DNA of 64,000 nt from an uncultured Thiohalocapsa sp. (GCF_913063425.1 NZ_CAJXYK010000008.1:1-64000); one strand, 5' to 3'; shown: positions 11,177-22,262, numbered from the stretch's first letter. Notes: generated by a model not told the origin, from the letters alone. A program made the numbers and translations.

Positions 11177-11892
11177 CAAGGGCGATGGCCGTGAGCCACA
11201 TCCAGCCACTGGGTCAGCGCCGCGAGCACCCGCCGGCCCTTCTCGGCGTCGCTGGCGAAGGGGGCGCGGCTCAGCTCGATCATGACCCAGGGCAGCTCCG
11301 CGGCATGGGCACGGACGATATAACCGCCGCTGAATGGCCGGTTCAGGGTCACCTCGCCGCCGAAGTGCCGCTGGAAGCAGTCCACGAGCCCCTCGGCCCA
11401 GTCCGGCGGGCAGGCGCCGTTGCCGTCGCCGATGCAGACCTCAGGGCGCGGCTGGCCGCAGTCGGGGCCCACCGGCGGGCCGGCGGCGGCCATGGTGTGG
11501 CAGTCCACCCCGAGCAGCACGCCGCTGCCGGCAAGCTCGGTGAGCTTGTGGTGATAGGGCCGGTGCCAGCGCTGGAGCAGGGTCTCCACCGTGGCGGGCG
11601 GCAGCGGCGCGCGGTAGACCGGCTGGTCCCAACAGGTGTGCGTCTTCACGACGCCGTCCTTGCGCAGGTCGCCCTCGGCACGGTTCAGGTCCACGAAGGC
11701 GCGGGCGATGTCGGTGGTGACATAGTGCGCCACCCGGTCGCGCAGCACGGCGTAGATGGCGGCGGCACCCTCGTCGCCGTCACGCGCGATCTGTGCCGGC
11801 GTGAGCAGGCTCAGGCGGGCGACCTCGTCGGGCACCAGGAGCCCGGCATGGGGCACGGAGATCAGGAGCGGCAGCCGGTCCACGCCGAGCAC
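11176..11892 (-). CDS. N-formylglutamate amidohydrolase family protein
   Basis: The family hydrolyses N-formyl-L-glutamate to formate and glutamate in histidine degradation, but many members lie outside hut clusters with unknown substrates. The 238-residue protein keeps the family blocks ISVPHAGLLVP, DLNRAEGDLRK, LLGVDCHTM, GDGNG and SGGYIVRAH, which supply the metal and carboxylate-binding residues. It has no signal peptide and should act in the cytoplasm. No hut gene is nearby. It follows the gamma-glutamyltransferase gene by six bases, so both are surely co-transcribed; a shared glutamyl-type substrate is a reasonable inference. The start is GTG 11892, with another GTG three codons later equally possible. 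Confidence 0.82.
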   Translation of the reverse strand: MLGVDRLPLLISVPHAGLLVPDEVARLSLLTPAQIARDGDEGAAAIYAVLRDRVAHYVTTDIARAFVDLNRAEGDLRKDGVVKTHTCWDQPVYRAPLPPATVETLLQRWHRPYHHKLTELAGSGVLLGVDCHTMAAAGPPVGPDCGQPRPEVCIGDGNGACPPDWAEGLVDCFQRHFGGEVTLNRPFSGGYIVRAHAAELPWVMIELSRAPFASDAEKGRRVLAALTQWLDVAHGHRP

Positions 11893-11898
11893 TCAGCG

Positions 11899-13578
11899 TC
11901 AGTCGGCGGGGCCGGCGGCGGAGCCGTCACGGCGCGGGTCGGCGACGCCGATGCAGGCGTCACCCTCGCGCAGCACCAGCTGCACGCAGCCGAGGTAGAA
12001 GCTGTAGGGGTCGCGTGGATCGACCTCGAAGCCATGCCGCGCCAGCTCCCGGGGGATGTCGTCGCGCATGCGCGCCGCCTCCAGGGCGACCTTGCCGGGG
12101 AGGCTGCAATGCAGCCGCGGCGCTTCCACGGCGTCCAGCGGCGTCGCGCCGCGCTCCAGGCGCAAGAGCACCTGCAGGATGGCGGAGACGATGCGCTCGC
12201 TGCCCGGCGAGCCGATGGCAAGCCAGGGCCTGCTGCCGCGGAAGACGATGGTGGGCGCCACCGACGCCCAGGGCACGGCGTTGGGCCTCAGATAGTAGGG
12301 ATGGGCGATGTCCTGGTACTCGAAGGCGCTTATGTAATTGTTGTAGATGAAGCCGAGCGTCGGGCTCACGGTGAAGGAGCCGTAGACGCGCTCGATGGAC
12401 TGGGTGAGCGCCACGACGTTGCCGGCGGCGTCCATGACGGACAGATGCGTGGTTTCGCCGCTGTGGCCCCGCCGGCGCCGGGCGATGCTGCCGCCCTCCC
12501 CCTTCAGCAGCCGGGCCTTGATACGCCGGGCCACGCGCTTGGCGTAATCCAGATGCGTGATGTCCTCGCCCAGCTCCAGCTCCTGGGCGAACAGCGCCGG
12601 GTCCTCCGGGCGGTCAGCGCGGTCCAGGTTGGCCCGGCGAATGACATGCGCCAGCAGCAGTGCGCCGCGCGGGTTGTCCGGGTCCCGCGCCGCCGCGGGA
12701 AACTGCTCCAGCAGGTTCAGCGCCTCGATCAGCGTACGCCCGGCGCCGGGGGGCGGGAAGGTGAACACCCGCTTGTGCGCGAAGTGGGTCGCCAGGGGGC
12801 GGCGCTCCGTGGGCCAGGGGATCTGCGCCAGATCGTCGTCCCGCAGCAGACCGTCGTTCGCCACCATGTCGGCATGGATGGCCCGGGCGATGTCCCCCTG
12901 ATAGAAATCCTCGACGCCATGCTCGGCCAGGCGCCCCAGCGTCGCGGCCAGCGTCGGCTGGCGGAAGCGCGCACCGATGGGATAGGGCGTCCTGCCGTCC
13001 TTCAGGAAGAAGGCGCCGGCGGAGTGGTTTTTGAGGTGCTTGAGCTCCCGGCGCGTCAGGTGATGCTGGAGCGGCGAGATGCGATACCCCTCCTCCGCCA
13101 GGCGAATGGCCGGAGCCAGCACATCGTGGAGGGTCTTGGTGCCGTAGTGCTTCAGCGCATAGGCCAGCACCGCCGGCGTGCTCGGCACCGTGGTGGCGCG
13201 GTGCCCGCGCAGGCGCGCCGTGCGCGCCAGCTCGCCGGGCGGGGTGCGGTTCGGCGCCCGGGTGGCCCCGTCCAGGCAGAACTTGCGGCCCTCCGCCGAC
13301 AGGTGCAGCAGCAGCATGGTCTGGCCGCCGAGGCCGCAGGCGGCGGGCTCCACCACGCACAGCGCAAAGGCGGCCGCCACCGCCGCGTCCACGGCATTGC
13401 CGCCGGCGGCGAGCATGGCCGCACCGGCTTCGCTTGCGTGGTAATGCTGGGTGGAGACCATGCCGCGGCGGGAGACGCTCACCCGCTGCGGGTGCACCAC
13501 CCGGTGGTCGCCGGGGTCCGGCGGCGGCCCTTCCGGCGGTGTAACCTCCGGCTCCACGGCCCTGGTGCGAGCGCTCAT
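11899..13578 (-). CDS. Gamma-glutamyltransferase/hydrolase family protein, no signal peptide
   Basis: The enzyme is a self-cleaving Ntn-hydrolase that removes or transfers gamma-glutamyl groups. The 559-residue protein has the large-subunit start (GMVSTQHYHASEAGAAML, GGNAVDAAVAAAFAL, GGQTMLLLH) and the maturation site GETTHLSVMD, where Thr376 is the predicted nucleophile of the small subunit. Later GSPGSERIV is the GSPGG-like glutamate-binding segment. Unlike periplasmic Ggt of E. coli it lacks an export signal, so it should act in the cytoplasm. The start at 13578 is eight bases after the ligase stop and has GAGGGCGG upstream; a start 27 bases earlier would overlap that gene. It lies in the ligase-GGT-amidohydrolase unit. 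Confidence 0.88.
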   Translation of the reverse strand: MSARTRAVEPEVTPPEGPPPDPGDHRVVHPQRVSVSRRGMVSTQHYHASEAGAAMLAAGGNAVDAAVAAAFALCVVEPAACGLGGQTMLLLHLSAEGRKFCLDGATRAPNRTPPGELARTARLRGHRATTVPSTPAVLAYALKHYGTKTLHDVLAPAIRLAEEGYRISPLQHHLTRRELKHLKNHSAGAFFLKDGRTPYPIGARFRQPTLAATLGRLAEHGVEDFYQGDIARAIHADMVANDGLLRDDDLAQIPWPTERRPLATHFAHKRVFTFPPPGAGRTLIEALNLLEQFPAAARDPDNPRGALLLAHVIRRANLDRADRPEDPALFAQELELGEDITHLDYAKRVARRIKARLLKGEGGSIARRRRGHSGETTHLSVMDAAGNVVALTQSIERVYGSFTVSPTLGFIYNNYISAFEYQDIAHPYYLRPNAVPWASVAPTIVFRGSRPWLAIGSPGSERIVSAILQVLLRLERGATPLDAVEAPRLHCSLPGKVALEAARMRDDIPRELARHGFEVDPRDPYSFYLGCVQLVLREGDACIGVADPRRDGSAAGPAD

Positions 13579-13586
13579 GTCCGCCC

Positions 13587-15731
13587 TCAGCCGTCCAGCA
13601 GGCACTGCATCAGCAGCAGGGTGCGCTGCACCAGGCTGATGCGCGAGACGGCCTCGTCACTGGTGAAGAGATCGCTCGCCACCGGTCCCAGACCGCACAC
13701 CACGGGCACCCGATCGGGCACCAGGCCGGCAGCGGAGGGCCACAGCGAGGAATCCGTCCCCAGCGGGATGTCCCACTCGGCAGCGATGTCCTTCAGGCCC
13801 TGTACCAGGGGCACATTGATCTTGCGCTCCGGCATGGGTGGCCGATCCGAGACCATCACCAGGTCCCAGTGCACGCCGCCGCCGCGCAGGATGGCGCGCA
13901 TGGCCCGATCCAGCGCGGCCACCTGGACCTGGTCCGGATAAGACACCTGCAGCCCGATGCGCACGCGGTGCGGCAGCCGCATGGGGAAGGCGTCGGTGGC
14001 GATGTCCGACACGGACACGGCAACCCGTGTCTTGCGGTCCGTGAGGCCGGTGAGCTCGTCGAGCTTGCGGTAGAGCACGCGCATGACTTCCGCACTGCGG
14101 CCGGCCTGTCCCAGCCTGAGCGCCTTACCCTCCACCCGCAGCCGGTAGCGGCGCTGGCCGCGGCGGGAGGTGATGATGCGATCGCCGGCGTTGCCGGGGT
14201 TCAGCACCAGCACCCGGCCGGCATCGGCGCAGGCGCGGCGCAGCACCTCCGTGCTCTCCTCGCAGTCCCGGCCCTCGTCGGCGTAGATGGCGACGCCGAG
14301 CTTGGTGCGGTTCAGCCGTCGCACGTGCTTCACGGCGCGAAGCGCCATTTCCAGCATGGCCAGGGATGCCCGCGACGACCCCACCCCCTCGCCATAGAGC
14401 CATTCCGGGTCGCGGTGGAAGTGCTCCATGCCGAGCTGCGGGTTCACGGGCACGTCCAGGTGGCCGACCACCAGCGTACCGCCGGCGAGCCCGGCGGGGC
14501 TCTCCCAGGTCCAGATGTCGCGGTCGTCGGTGAGCTCGCGCACCAGGCGCAGACCGATGTCGGTCATCTGCTCGGTGAGACGCTGCGCGGCGAGGCGGAT
14601 GCCCACGGGGTCGTCCGAGCGGCTGCCCACACCGGTCCACTCCTCCAGCAGCTTCTCGAGCCGGTCGCGGCGCTCGGTGAGGAAGGCGAAGGCGGCGTGC
14701 TTGGGGTCGGAGCGCCGCCGGCTCAGGTCCGGCGGGTTCGGCGTGCCGAAATAGCGCGCCGCGGCGACCTCCACCAGGCGCACCACCAGGGCGTCGAAGT
14801 CGAGCCCCACGGCCTCGGCGCCGGCCACATAGGAGCCGTGCTCGCCAAGGCTCGGCAGGCTGTTGATCTCCAGGACATAGAGGTTGCCCGCGGCGTCCAC
14901 ACGCATGTCCACGCGGGCGCAGTCGTAGCAGCCCAGCACATGGAAGGCCTGGAGGGCCGTGGCCTTGGCCTTCGCCGCCAGCGCAGGCTCGATGTCCGCC
15001 GGGCACTGCACCCGCACCTCGCGCCCGGAGGTGTGCTTCTTGTCCTCCATGGTGTAGATCTGCGGCCCGCCCTCGCCGAAGATGAGCTCTGCCGGCGGGA
15101 AGGCCTCCAGCGCCGTGCCGTTGCCCAGCAGGCCGACATTGATCTCCCGGCCTTCGATATAGCGCTCGGCGAGCACCGGCTGGTCGAACTGCTCGAAGAT
15201 CACACCGGCCGCCTCGCGCAGCTCGGCCTCGTCATGGACGATGCGGATGCCGAAGGAGACAGCCTCGTTCTTGGGCTTGACGATGAGCGGAAAGGCCAGG
15301 TCGGGCAGCTCGAACCCCGGGGCATCCAGCACCGCGAACTCAGGCGTCGGCACACCGCGCTGGGCGAACAGCATCTTGGCGACCACCTTGTCCAGCGCCA
15401 GCGAGTGCGCCAGCGGCCCGGAGCCCACGTAGGGGACACCGACCATCTCCAGAATCCCCGGTACGTGCGTATAGCGCGCCTGGCCCTGAATGCCGTAGGA
15501 GAGATTGAAGGCCATGCCGGGGCGCTCGCCCTTCAGCGCCCGGGGCATGAACTCCTCCAGATTGTCGATGAGGTCCTTGTCGCCCTCCAGCGCGATGGCC
15601 TGGTGGCCGGCCTTCTTGAGCGCGTTGACGATGCGGTTGATGGCCTTGATGCCGTACTTCTCGCGGTTCGGCTGCCCGAACAGATTGATGACCTTCTGCG
15701 ACTCTCTGTTGTAGATGACGGCGACCTTCAT
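13587..15731 (-). CDS. D-Ala-D-Ala ligase-like ATP-grasp protein fused to a degenerate M20-peptidase-like domain
   Basis: This 714-residue protein has two parts. Residues 1 to about 325 are a Ddl-like ATP-grasp ligase: FNLSYGIQG, PYVGSGPLAHSLALDK, FPLIVKPKNE, LAERYIEGREINV and CARVDMRV...LEINSLPSLGEH, with metal-binding Asp275, Glu288 and Asn290. Residues about 405-714 resemble M20 peptidases in outline (GTLVVGHLDVP, LYGEGVGSS, AIYADEGRDCEES, LNPGNAGDR, and a closing GLGPVASDLFTSDE). His424, Asp426 and Glu486 remain, but positions normally holding metal ligands read Ser452/453, Gly487, Asn511 and Phe689. The ligase looks active; the second domain probably binds but does not cut. It heads the unit with GGT and the amidohydrolase. 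Substrates are unknown; it should not replace Ddl of peptidoglycan synthesis. Confidence 0.8.
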   Translation of the reverse strand: MKVAVIYNRESQKVINLFGQPNREKYGIKAINRIVNALKKAGHQAIALEGDKDLIDNLEEFMPRALKGERPGMAFNLSYGIQGQARYTHVPGILEMVGVPYVGSGPLAHSLALDKVVAKMLFAQRGVPTPEFAVLDAPGFELPDLAFPLIVKPKNEAVSFGIRIVHDEAELREAAGVIFEQFDQPVLAERYIEGREINVGLLGNGTALEAFPPAELIFGEGGPQIYTMEDKKHTSGREVRVQCPADIEPALAAKAKATALQAFHVLGCYDCARVDMRVDAAGNLYVLEINSLPSLGEHGSYVAGAEAVGLDFDALVVRLVEVAAARYFGTPNPPDLSRRRSDPKHAAFAFLTERRDRLEKLLEEWTGVGSRSDDPVGIRLAAQRLTEQMTDIGLRLVRELTDDRDIWTWESPAGLAGGTLVVGHLDVPVNPQLGMEHFHRDPEWLYGEGVGSSRASLAMLEMALRAVKHVRRLNRTKLGVAIYADEGRDCEESTEVLRRACADAGRVLVLNPGNAGDRIITSRRGQRRYRLRVEGKALRLGQAGRSAEVMRVLYRKLDELTGLTDRKTRVAVSVSDIATDAFPMRLPHRVRIGLQVSYPDQVQVAALDRAMRAILRGGGVHWDLVMVSDRPPMPERKINVPLVQGLKDIAAEWDIPLGTDSSLWPSAAGLVPDRVPVVCGLGPVASDLFTSDEAVSRISLVQRTLLLMQCLLDG

Positions 15732-15993
15732 GGGGCCTCGCTGTGGGATTCGGCGCCTGCGCCCGGGCCGGGCTGCTCACTGGCTGCGAGCATACACCCT
15801 GCATGCGCAACGGGTGGGCGCGTGGACGCCGGACGCGCAAGGCAGCGTGGCGGCACGGTGAGCGCCGGCGCGGCGGTGATGATTGCGTGGCGGTGGTCGG
15901 GCCGCGGCAGCGCGGCCTGGCAGGCCCGTGCGCTGGGGCAGGCGCAGCGTCGGCGCACGTCGGCTGCGGTGCTGTGCCGGCGGGCGGTGCGGC

Positions 15994-16779
15994 TCAGGCT
16001 CCGGCCTGCGGCTTCCCGAAGAGGCGGAAGTAATTCTCCGCCGTGAGCTCGGCGACAGCGTCGGCGCTCATCCCGCGCAGCTCGCCGATCTTCTCGGCGA
16101 CATGGCGGACGTACCTGGGCTCGTTCTTCTTGCCGCGGTGCGGGACCGGGGCCAGGTAGGGGGAATCGGTCTCGATGAGGAGGCGCTCCAGCGGCACGCG
16201 GCGGGCGACGTCGCGCAGGGACTCCGCGCTCTTGAAGGTCACGATGCCGGAGAAGGAGATGTAGAAGCCGAGGTCCAGGGCCTGCTCCGCCATCTCCCAG
16301 GTCTCGGTGAAACAGTGCATGACGCCGCCGGCCTGCTCCGCGCCCGCCGCGCGCATGATGGCGATGGTGTCTTCGCGGGCGTCCCGGGTGTGGATGATGA
16401 GCGGCAGGCCGCTCTCGCGGGCGGCGGCGATGTGCACGCGAAAGCGTGCGCGCTGCCAGTCGAGATCGCCCTGGTTGTAGTGATAGTCGAGGCCGGTCTC
16501 GCCGATGGCGACGGCGCCGGTGTCTGCGGCCAGGCGCACCAGCTCCGCGACCGTCGGCTCGCGCGCCGCCTGCTCGTTGGGATGCACGCCCACCGAGATG
16601 GACACGTCCGACTCACCCGCCACCTTGGCGCGCATGGCGTCGAATTCTTCCAGATCGATGCAGACGCAGAGCATGTGCCCCACGCCGCTGTCGCGGATGG
16701 CCGCCATGAGCGCCTGAAAGCTGCCCTCGTAGGGGGTCAGATCGACGCGGTCGAGGTGGCAGTGGGAGTCAACCAGCAT
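15994..16779 (-). CDS. TatD-family metal-dependent hydrolase (YcfH-like)
   Basis: TatD/YcfH proteins are TIM-barrel metallohydrolases with 3'-5' DNase or D-aminoacyl-tRNA deacylase activity. The 261 residues carry the metal ligands in LVDSHCHLD (HxH), GETGLDYH, IIHTRDA, MHCFTE and LIETDSPYLAP. The gene closes the long fab-tmk-holB operon, the usual place of ycfH. I use ATG 16779 (MLVDSHCHLD, the family's usual start); GTG 16797, which overlaps the pilZ stop as GTGA, would add six residues and is a real alternative through coupling. Confidence 0.93.
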   Translation of the reverse strand: MLVDSHCHLDRVDLTPYEGSFQALMAAIRDSGVGHMLCVCIDLEEFDAMRAKVAGESDVSISVGVHPNEQAAREPTVAELVRLAADTGAVAIGETGLDYHYNQGDLDWQRARFRVHIAAARESGLPLIIHTRDAREDTIAIMRAAGAEQAGGVMHCFTETWEMAEQALDLGFYISFSGIVTFKSAESLRDVARRVPLERLLIETDSPYLAPVPHRGKKNEPRYVRHVAEKIGELRGMSADAVAELTAENYFRLFGKPQAGA

Positions 16780-16793
16780 GGTACGGGATCGGG

Positions 16794-17156
16794 TCACATG
16801 GTGTGGGTGGGACGCTCGGCCTCCAGACTGCCGGCGAGGTACTCTTCGATCTTGCGCCGGGCGTCACCCTTGTCCTGATCGCTGAACTGAATGCCGACGC
16901 CGATCTGACGGTTGCCCTCGGCGCCGATGGGGGTGATCCAGACCACGGTGCCCGCCACCGGAATGCGCTCCTTCTCGTCCATCAGCTGCAGCAGCAGGAA
17001 CAGCTCGTCCCCGAGATTGTAGCGCCGGCTGGTGGGGATGAAGAGGCCACCGTTGCGCACGTAGGGCATGTAGGCTGCGTACAGGGCCTGCTTGTCCTTG
17101 ATGGCGAAGCTCAGGATACGCTGACGGCCGCTCTGGGTCTCGGAGTCCATAGCCAT
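16794..17156 (-). CDS. pilZ: PilZ-domain protein (type IV pilus PilZ type)
   Basis: The 120-residue protein belongs to the PilZ family, whose founding member is needed for type IV pilus assembly and sits next to holB, as here. Visible features are LSFAIKDKQALYAAYMPYVRNGGLFIPTSR, GDELFLLLQLMDE and GTVVWITP. The RxxxR and DxSxxG c-di-GMP motifs are not seen, as in PilZ itself, which does not bind the nucleotide. It follows holB by 88 bases and overlaps or abuts tatD. Two ATG codons (17156, 17150) could start it, with no decisive ribosome site. Confidence 0.88.
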   Translation of the reverse strand: MAMDSETQSGRQRILSFAIKDKQALYAAYMPYVRNGGLFIPTSRRYNLGDELFLLLQLMDEKERIPVAGTVVWITPIGAEGNRQIGVGIQFSDQDKGDARRKIEEYLAGSLEAERPTHTM

Positions 17157-17244
17157 TCTCGAGCCATTCTTGGGGTCCGCTCGCGGCGCCGCTGCGCCGG
17201 GTGGGAGGGGTGGAGACGATACTCGGGTCGGCGGCGGCCCCGCA

Positions 17245-19013
<1,769 letters not shown>

Positions 19014-20108
19014 TCAGGTGCCGGCCGCCGCGGTTTCGGCGTCCTGCGCCGCCGCACCGGCGTCGGTCTCGGTCTCTGGCTCGGGCTGGCGCAGGTCCGC
19101 GCAGGGCTGATTCAGCTGGTAGTGGCGCACGGCGCAGTTGTGCTCGTCCAGGGTGGCGGAGAAGTAATGGCTGCCGTCGCCGCGTGCGACGAAGAACAGC
19201 TCGTCGCCGTCCGCCGGGTGCAGCACGGCGTGGATGGCTTCCCGGCCCGGCAGGGCGATGGGGGTGGGCGGCAGCGCCGGGATGACATAGGTGTTGTAGG
19301 GCGTCTCCCGGCGCAGATGCTCGCGGGTGATGTCACCGTCGAACTCGTCCCCGAGGCCGTAAATGACCGTCGGGTCCGTCTGCAGCCGCATGCCCTGCTC
19401 CAGACGCCGGGTGAAGACACCGGCGATGCGCGGTCGCTCCCCCGCCCTGCCCGTCTCCTTCTCGACGATGGAGGCGAGGATCAGGGCCTCGTAGGGGGTT
19501 TCGATGGGCAGGTCGTCGCTGCGACCCGCCCATTCCTCGTCCAGCACGCGGCGCATCCGCGCGTGGGCGCGGCGCAGGATCTCTTCGTCCGTGGTGCCGC
19601 GGTCGAAAAGATAGGTGTCCGGAAAAAGCCAACCCTCAGGATGCTCGGCCTCGATGCCGAGCCGCTCCACGAGGGCTTCATCGGCGAGGTCCCCGAGCAC
19701 CATCTCGAAGACACCGGGCTCGGCGATGGCCGCGAGCGCCTCGCGGAAGGTCGTGCCCGGCACGAAGGTCACCGGGAACTGGATGGAGCGTCCGCTGGCG
19801 AAGAGGGCCAGCAGCTCCGGCGGGCGCATGCCGGCCTCGATGGCGTATTCGCCCGCCTTGAGCGCGTTCTGCTGCTCGGTCTCGTAGGCGTGCAGGGTGA
19901 ACAGGAAGCGGCTCGAGATCCAGCCGCGGTCGGCGAGATCATGGGCGACGCCGCGGATGGTGGCGCCCTCGCGCACGCGATAGACCGCCCGGTCGTCCTC
20001 CAACTGCAGCGGGGTGGCGAGGAAGTCCTGGTACAGGCCGAAGCCGCCCCAGGCCATGGCGCCGCCGACCAGGGCCAGCACCAGCAATGTCGAAACAATG
20101 GTCTTCAC
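19014..20108 (-). CDS. mltG: Endolytic murein transglycosylase MltG (YceG)
   Basis: MltG cuts nascent glycan strands at the inner-membrane surface and probably ends chain growth. The 364-residue protein has one N-terminal membrane helix (about 4-27), a LysM-like part with VREGATIRGVAHDL, then the YceG catalytic domain with PEGWLFPDTY, LASIVEKETG (catalytic Glu in residues 212-219), MRLQTDPTVIYGLG and TPYNTYVIPALPPTPI. A C-terminal acidic tail (about 345-364) is extra. The GTG start overlaps the pabC stop as GTGA. Confidence 0.95.
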   Translation of the reverse strand: MKTIVSTLLVLALVGGAMAWGGFGLYQDFLATPLQLEDDRAVYRVREGATIRGVAHDLADRGWISSRFLFTLHAYETEQQNALKAGEYAIEAGMRPPELLALFASGRSIQFPVTFVPGTTFREALAAIAEPGVFEMVLGDLADEALVERLGIEAEHPEGWLFPDTYLFDRGTTDEEILRRAHARMRRVLDEEWAGRSDDLPIETPYEALILASIVEKETGRAGERPRIAGVFTRRLEQGMRLQTDPTVIYGLGDEFDGDITREHLRRETPYNTYVIPALPPTPIALPGREAIHAVLHPADGDELFFVARGDGSHYFSATLDEHNCAVRHYQLNQPCADLRQPEPETETDAGAAAQDAETAAAGT

Positions 20109-20953
20109 GACTGCATCTCCGGTTCCAGTGCGATCTGCCGCACCCGCTCGATGAGCGCGGCGGGCACCGCCTCGGGGCGGCAGCGATGGGCGCCGATCCG
20201 GGCCACGGGCAGCACGCCAAGCAGGGCGTTGCTGATGCAGAGCCCATGCGCCGCAAACAGGTCTTCCGGGCGCAGCACCCGTTCCGCGAAGGGCACGCCG
20301 AGGTCCCGGGCGCAGTCGCGCACCAGGGTGCGGACAGTGCCGGCGACCCCGCAGTGCGTGAGCGGGGGCGTGGCGATCCCGGCGTCGTCCAGCAGGTACA
20401 GATTGGACATGGTGCCGCAGACGACCTGCCCGTGAGCGTTGCACATGACACCGTCCAGGACACCCGGGTCCGACCATTCCGCGCGGGCCAGCACCTGCTC
20501 CAGCCGGTTCAGGTGCTTGATGCCGGCGAGGCGCTGATTCTCGCCGAGACGCGTTCGGCAGAGCGTCAGCCGGACGCCGGCTTTCGCGCCGTCGATTACC
20601 GCCGGCAGGCCGGGCGCGAAGGACAGGATGCGTCTCGGCTTCGGGGCGGGCGGGGACGCATAGCCCCTTGGGCCGCTGCCCCGGGTGACGACGAGCTTCA
20701 GCACGCCATCCGCGGCGGCGACGTTGGTGAGCAGCGCCTCGGCCTCCGCGGCCAGGCGCGCCGGCGCCGGTGCCGGGATGTCGAGCCGCGCACAGCCTGT
20801 TGCCAGGCGCTCCAGGTGCTGCCGCCACAGACAGGGCCGACCGTCGCGCACGGCGATGGTCTCGAACAGGCCATCGCCGTACTGCAGCCCACGGTCGCTG
20901 ACCGGTATCCGGTCCCCGGGCTCACCGTCGATGAGCGTCATCGACCCGGGCAT
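20105..20953 (-). CDS. pabC: Aminodeoxychorismate lyase
   Basis: This PLP enzyme (fold type IV) turns 4-amino-4-deoxychorismate into p-aminobenzoate and pyruvate for folate synthesis. The 282 residues include DRGLQYGDGLFETI near the start, the PLP-binding lysine Lys146 in LAGIKHLNRLEQV, and GTMSNLYLLDD with GVAGTVR downstream. Its place between fabF and mltG is the usual one. Starts at 20953 or 20941 (MTLIDG) are both plausible. Confidence 0.94.
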   Translation of the reverse strand: MPGSMTLIDGEPGDRIPVSDRGLQYGDGLFETIAVRDGRPCLWRQHLERLATGCARLDIPAPAPARLAAEAEALLTNVAAADGVLKLVVTRGSGPRGYASPPAPKPRRILSFAPGLPAVIDGAKAGVRLTLCRTRLGENQRLAGIKHLNRLEQVLARAEWSDPGVLDGVMCNAHGQVVCGTMSNLYLLDDAGIATPPLTHCGVAGTVRTLVRDCARDLGVPFAERVLRPEDLFAAHGLCISNALLGVLPVARIGAHRCRPEAVPAALIERVRQIALEPEMQS

Positions 20954-21023
20954 GGCAACGACCAGGGATGCTGTGCCTTGGGCCTTGAGGCGGTGGCGGC
21001 TGTAGGGGCGCCTTCAGGGGCGG

Positions 21024-22262
21024 CTAGGGGCGCTTGAAGATCAGCGTGCCGTTGGTGCCGCCGAAGCCGAAGGAGTTGCTGAGCGCGTACTCGATACGCA
21101 TCTGCCGCGCCTCGTTCGGCACATAGTCCAGGTCGCACGCTGGGTCCGGCGTCTGGTAGTTGATGGTGGGCGGCGCCACCTGGTCGCGGATGGCCAGCAC
21201 GCTGAAGATGGCCTCCGCACCACCGGCAGCGCCCAGCATGTGGCCCGTCATGGACTTGGTGGAGCTGACGGCCAGCTTGTAGGCGTGCTCGCCGAGCGCA
21301 AGCTTGATGCCTTTGGTCTCGGCGATGTCGCCCGCGGGCGTGGAGGTGCCGTGGGCGTTGATGTAGTCGATGGCCGCGGGCTCGACGCCGGCGTCCTCCA
21401 TGGCGAGTCGCATGCAGTCCGCGGCGCCCGTGCCGTCCTCGGACGGGGCCGTCATGTGGTAGGCGTCCGAGTTCATGCCGATGCCGACAAGCTCCGCGAG
21501 AATGGGCGCGCCACGCGCCCTGGCCGCCTCGTATTCCTCCAGCACCATGACCCCGGCGCCGTCGCTCAGCACAAATCCGTCACGATCCTTGTCGAAGGGC
21601 CGGCTCGCGCCCGCAGGGTCGTCATTGCGGGTGGACAGCGCGCGTGCCGCCGCGAACCCCCCGAGTCCCACCGGGGATGTGGCCATTTCCGCCCCACCGG
21701 CGAGCATGGCGTCGACGATGCCATGGCGGATCATGTAGGCGGCCTCGCCGATGTTGTGCGTCGCCGTGCTGCACGCGGACACGATGGAGAAGTTCGGGCC
21801 CTTGAGTCCGTACTTGATGGACAGATCTCCGGCGACCATATTGACGATGTTGGCCGGCACGAAGAACGGCGAAATCTTGCGCGGGCCGCCCGCGGCATAG
21901 GCGGCATAGTTGTTCTCGATACCCGTGATGCCGCCGATGCCGGAGCCGATGGCGACACCGATGCGCTTGCGGGTCTCGTCCGTAATCGGCAGCCCCGAGG
22001 ACTCGATGGCCTGCGTGCCCGCGGCCATGCCGTAATGGATGAAGGCATCCATCTTGCGGGCGTCTTTCTTGGAGATGTACTGCGTGACGTCGAAGCCGTA
22101 GATCGGCCCGCCGAAGCGCGTGCTGAAGGGCTCGACGTCAAAATGGGTGATGGGCTGGATACCGCTGCGCCCGGCCAGAATGCTCTCCCATGCCGAGGGA
22201 ATGTCCTGCCCGACGGGCGCCACGATGCCGACGCCCGTGACGACGACCCTTCTACCTCTCAT
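21024..22262 (-). CDS. fabF: 3-oxoacyl-ACP synthase II
   Basis: FabF condenses acyl-ACP with malonyl-ACP in fatty-acid elongation. The 412-residue protein has the Cys-His-His triad: Cys164 in [10 protein letters not shown], His304 in INAHGTSTP and His341 in [16 protein letters not shown] strong ribosome site GGGAGGTGA precedes ATG 22262. It follows acpP by 124 bases, the classical arrangement. Confidence 0.97.
   Translation of the reverse strand: MRGRRVVVTGVGIVAPVGQDIPSAWESILAGRSGIQPITHFDVEPFSTRFGGPIYGFDVTQYISKKDARKMDAFIHYGMAAGTQAIESSGLPITDETRKRIGVAIGSGIGGITGIENNYAAYAAGGPRKISPFFVPANIVNMVAGDLSIKYGLKGPNFSIVSACSTATHNIGEAAYMIRHGIVDAMLAGGAEMATSPVGLGGFAAARALSTRNDDPAGASRPFDKDRDGFVLSDGAGVMVLEEYEAARARGAPILAELVGIGMNSDAYHMTAPSEDGTGAADCMRLAMEDAGVEPAAIDYINAHGTSTPAGDIAETKGIKLALGEHAYKLAVSSTKSMTGHMLGAAGGAEAIFSVLAIRDQVAPPTINYQTPDPACDLDYVPNEARQMRIEYALSNSFGFGGTNGTLIFKRP

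Noticed and set aside
11161-13941. A 926-codon open frame opposite the GGT and amidohydrolase genes
   Set aside because: Antisense shadow of two genes with clear family motifs; its sequence is His/Gly/Arg-rich filler.
13587-15731. Annotation as the peptidoglycan D-alanine-D-alanine ligase Ddl
   Set aside because: Although the ATP-grasp part is Ddl-like, the fusion, the length and the GGT/amidohydrolase context do not fit the housekeeping enzyme.
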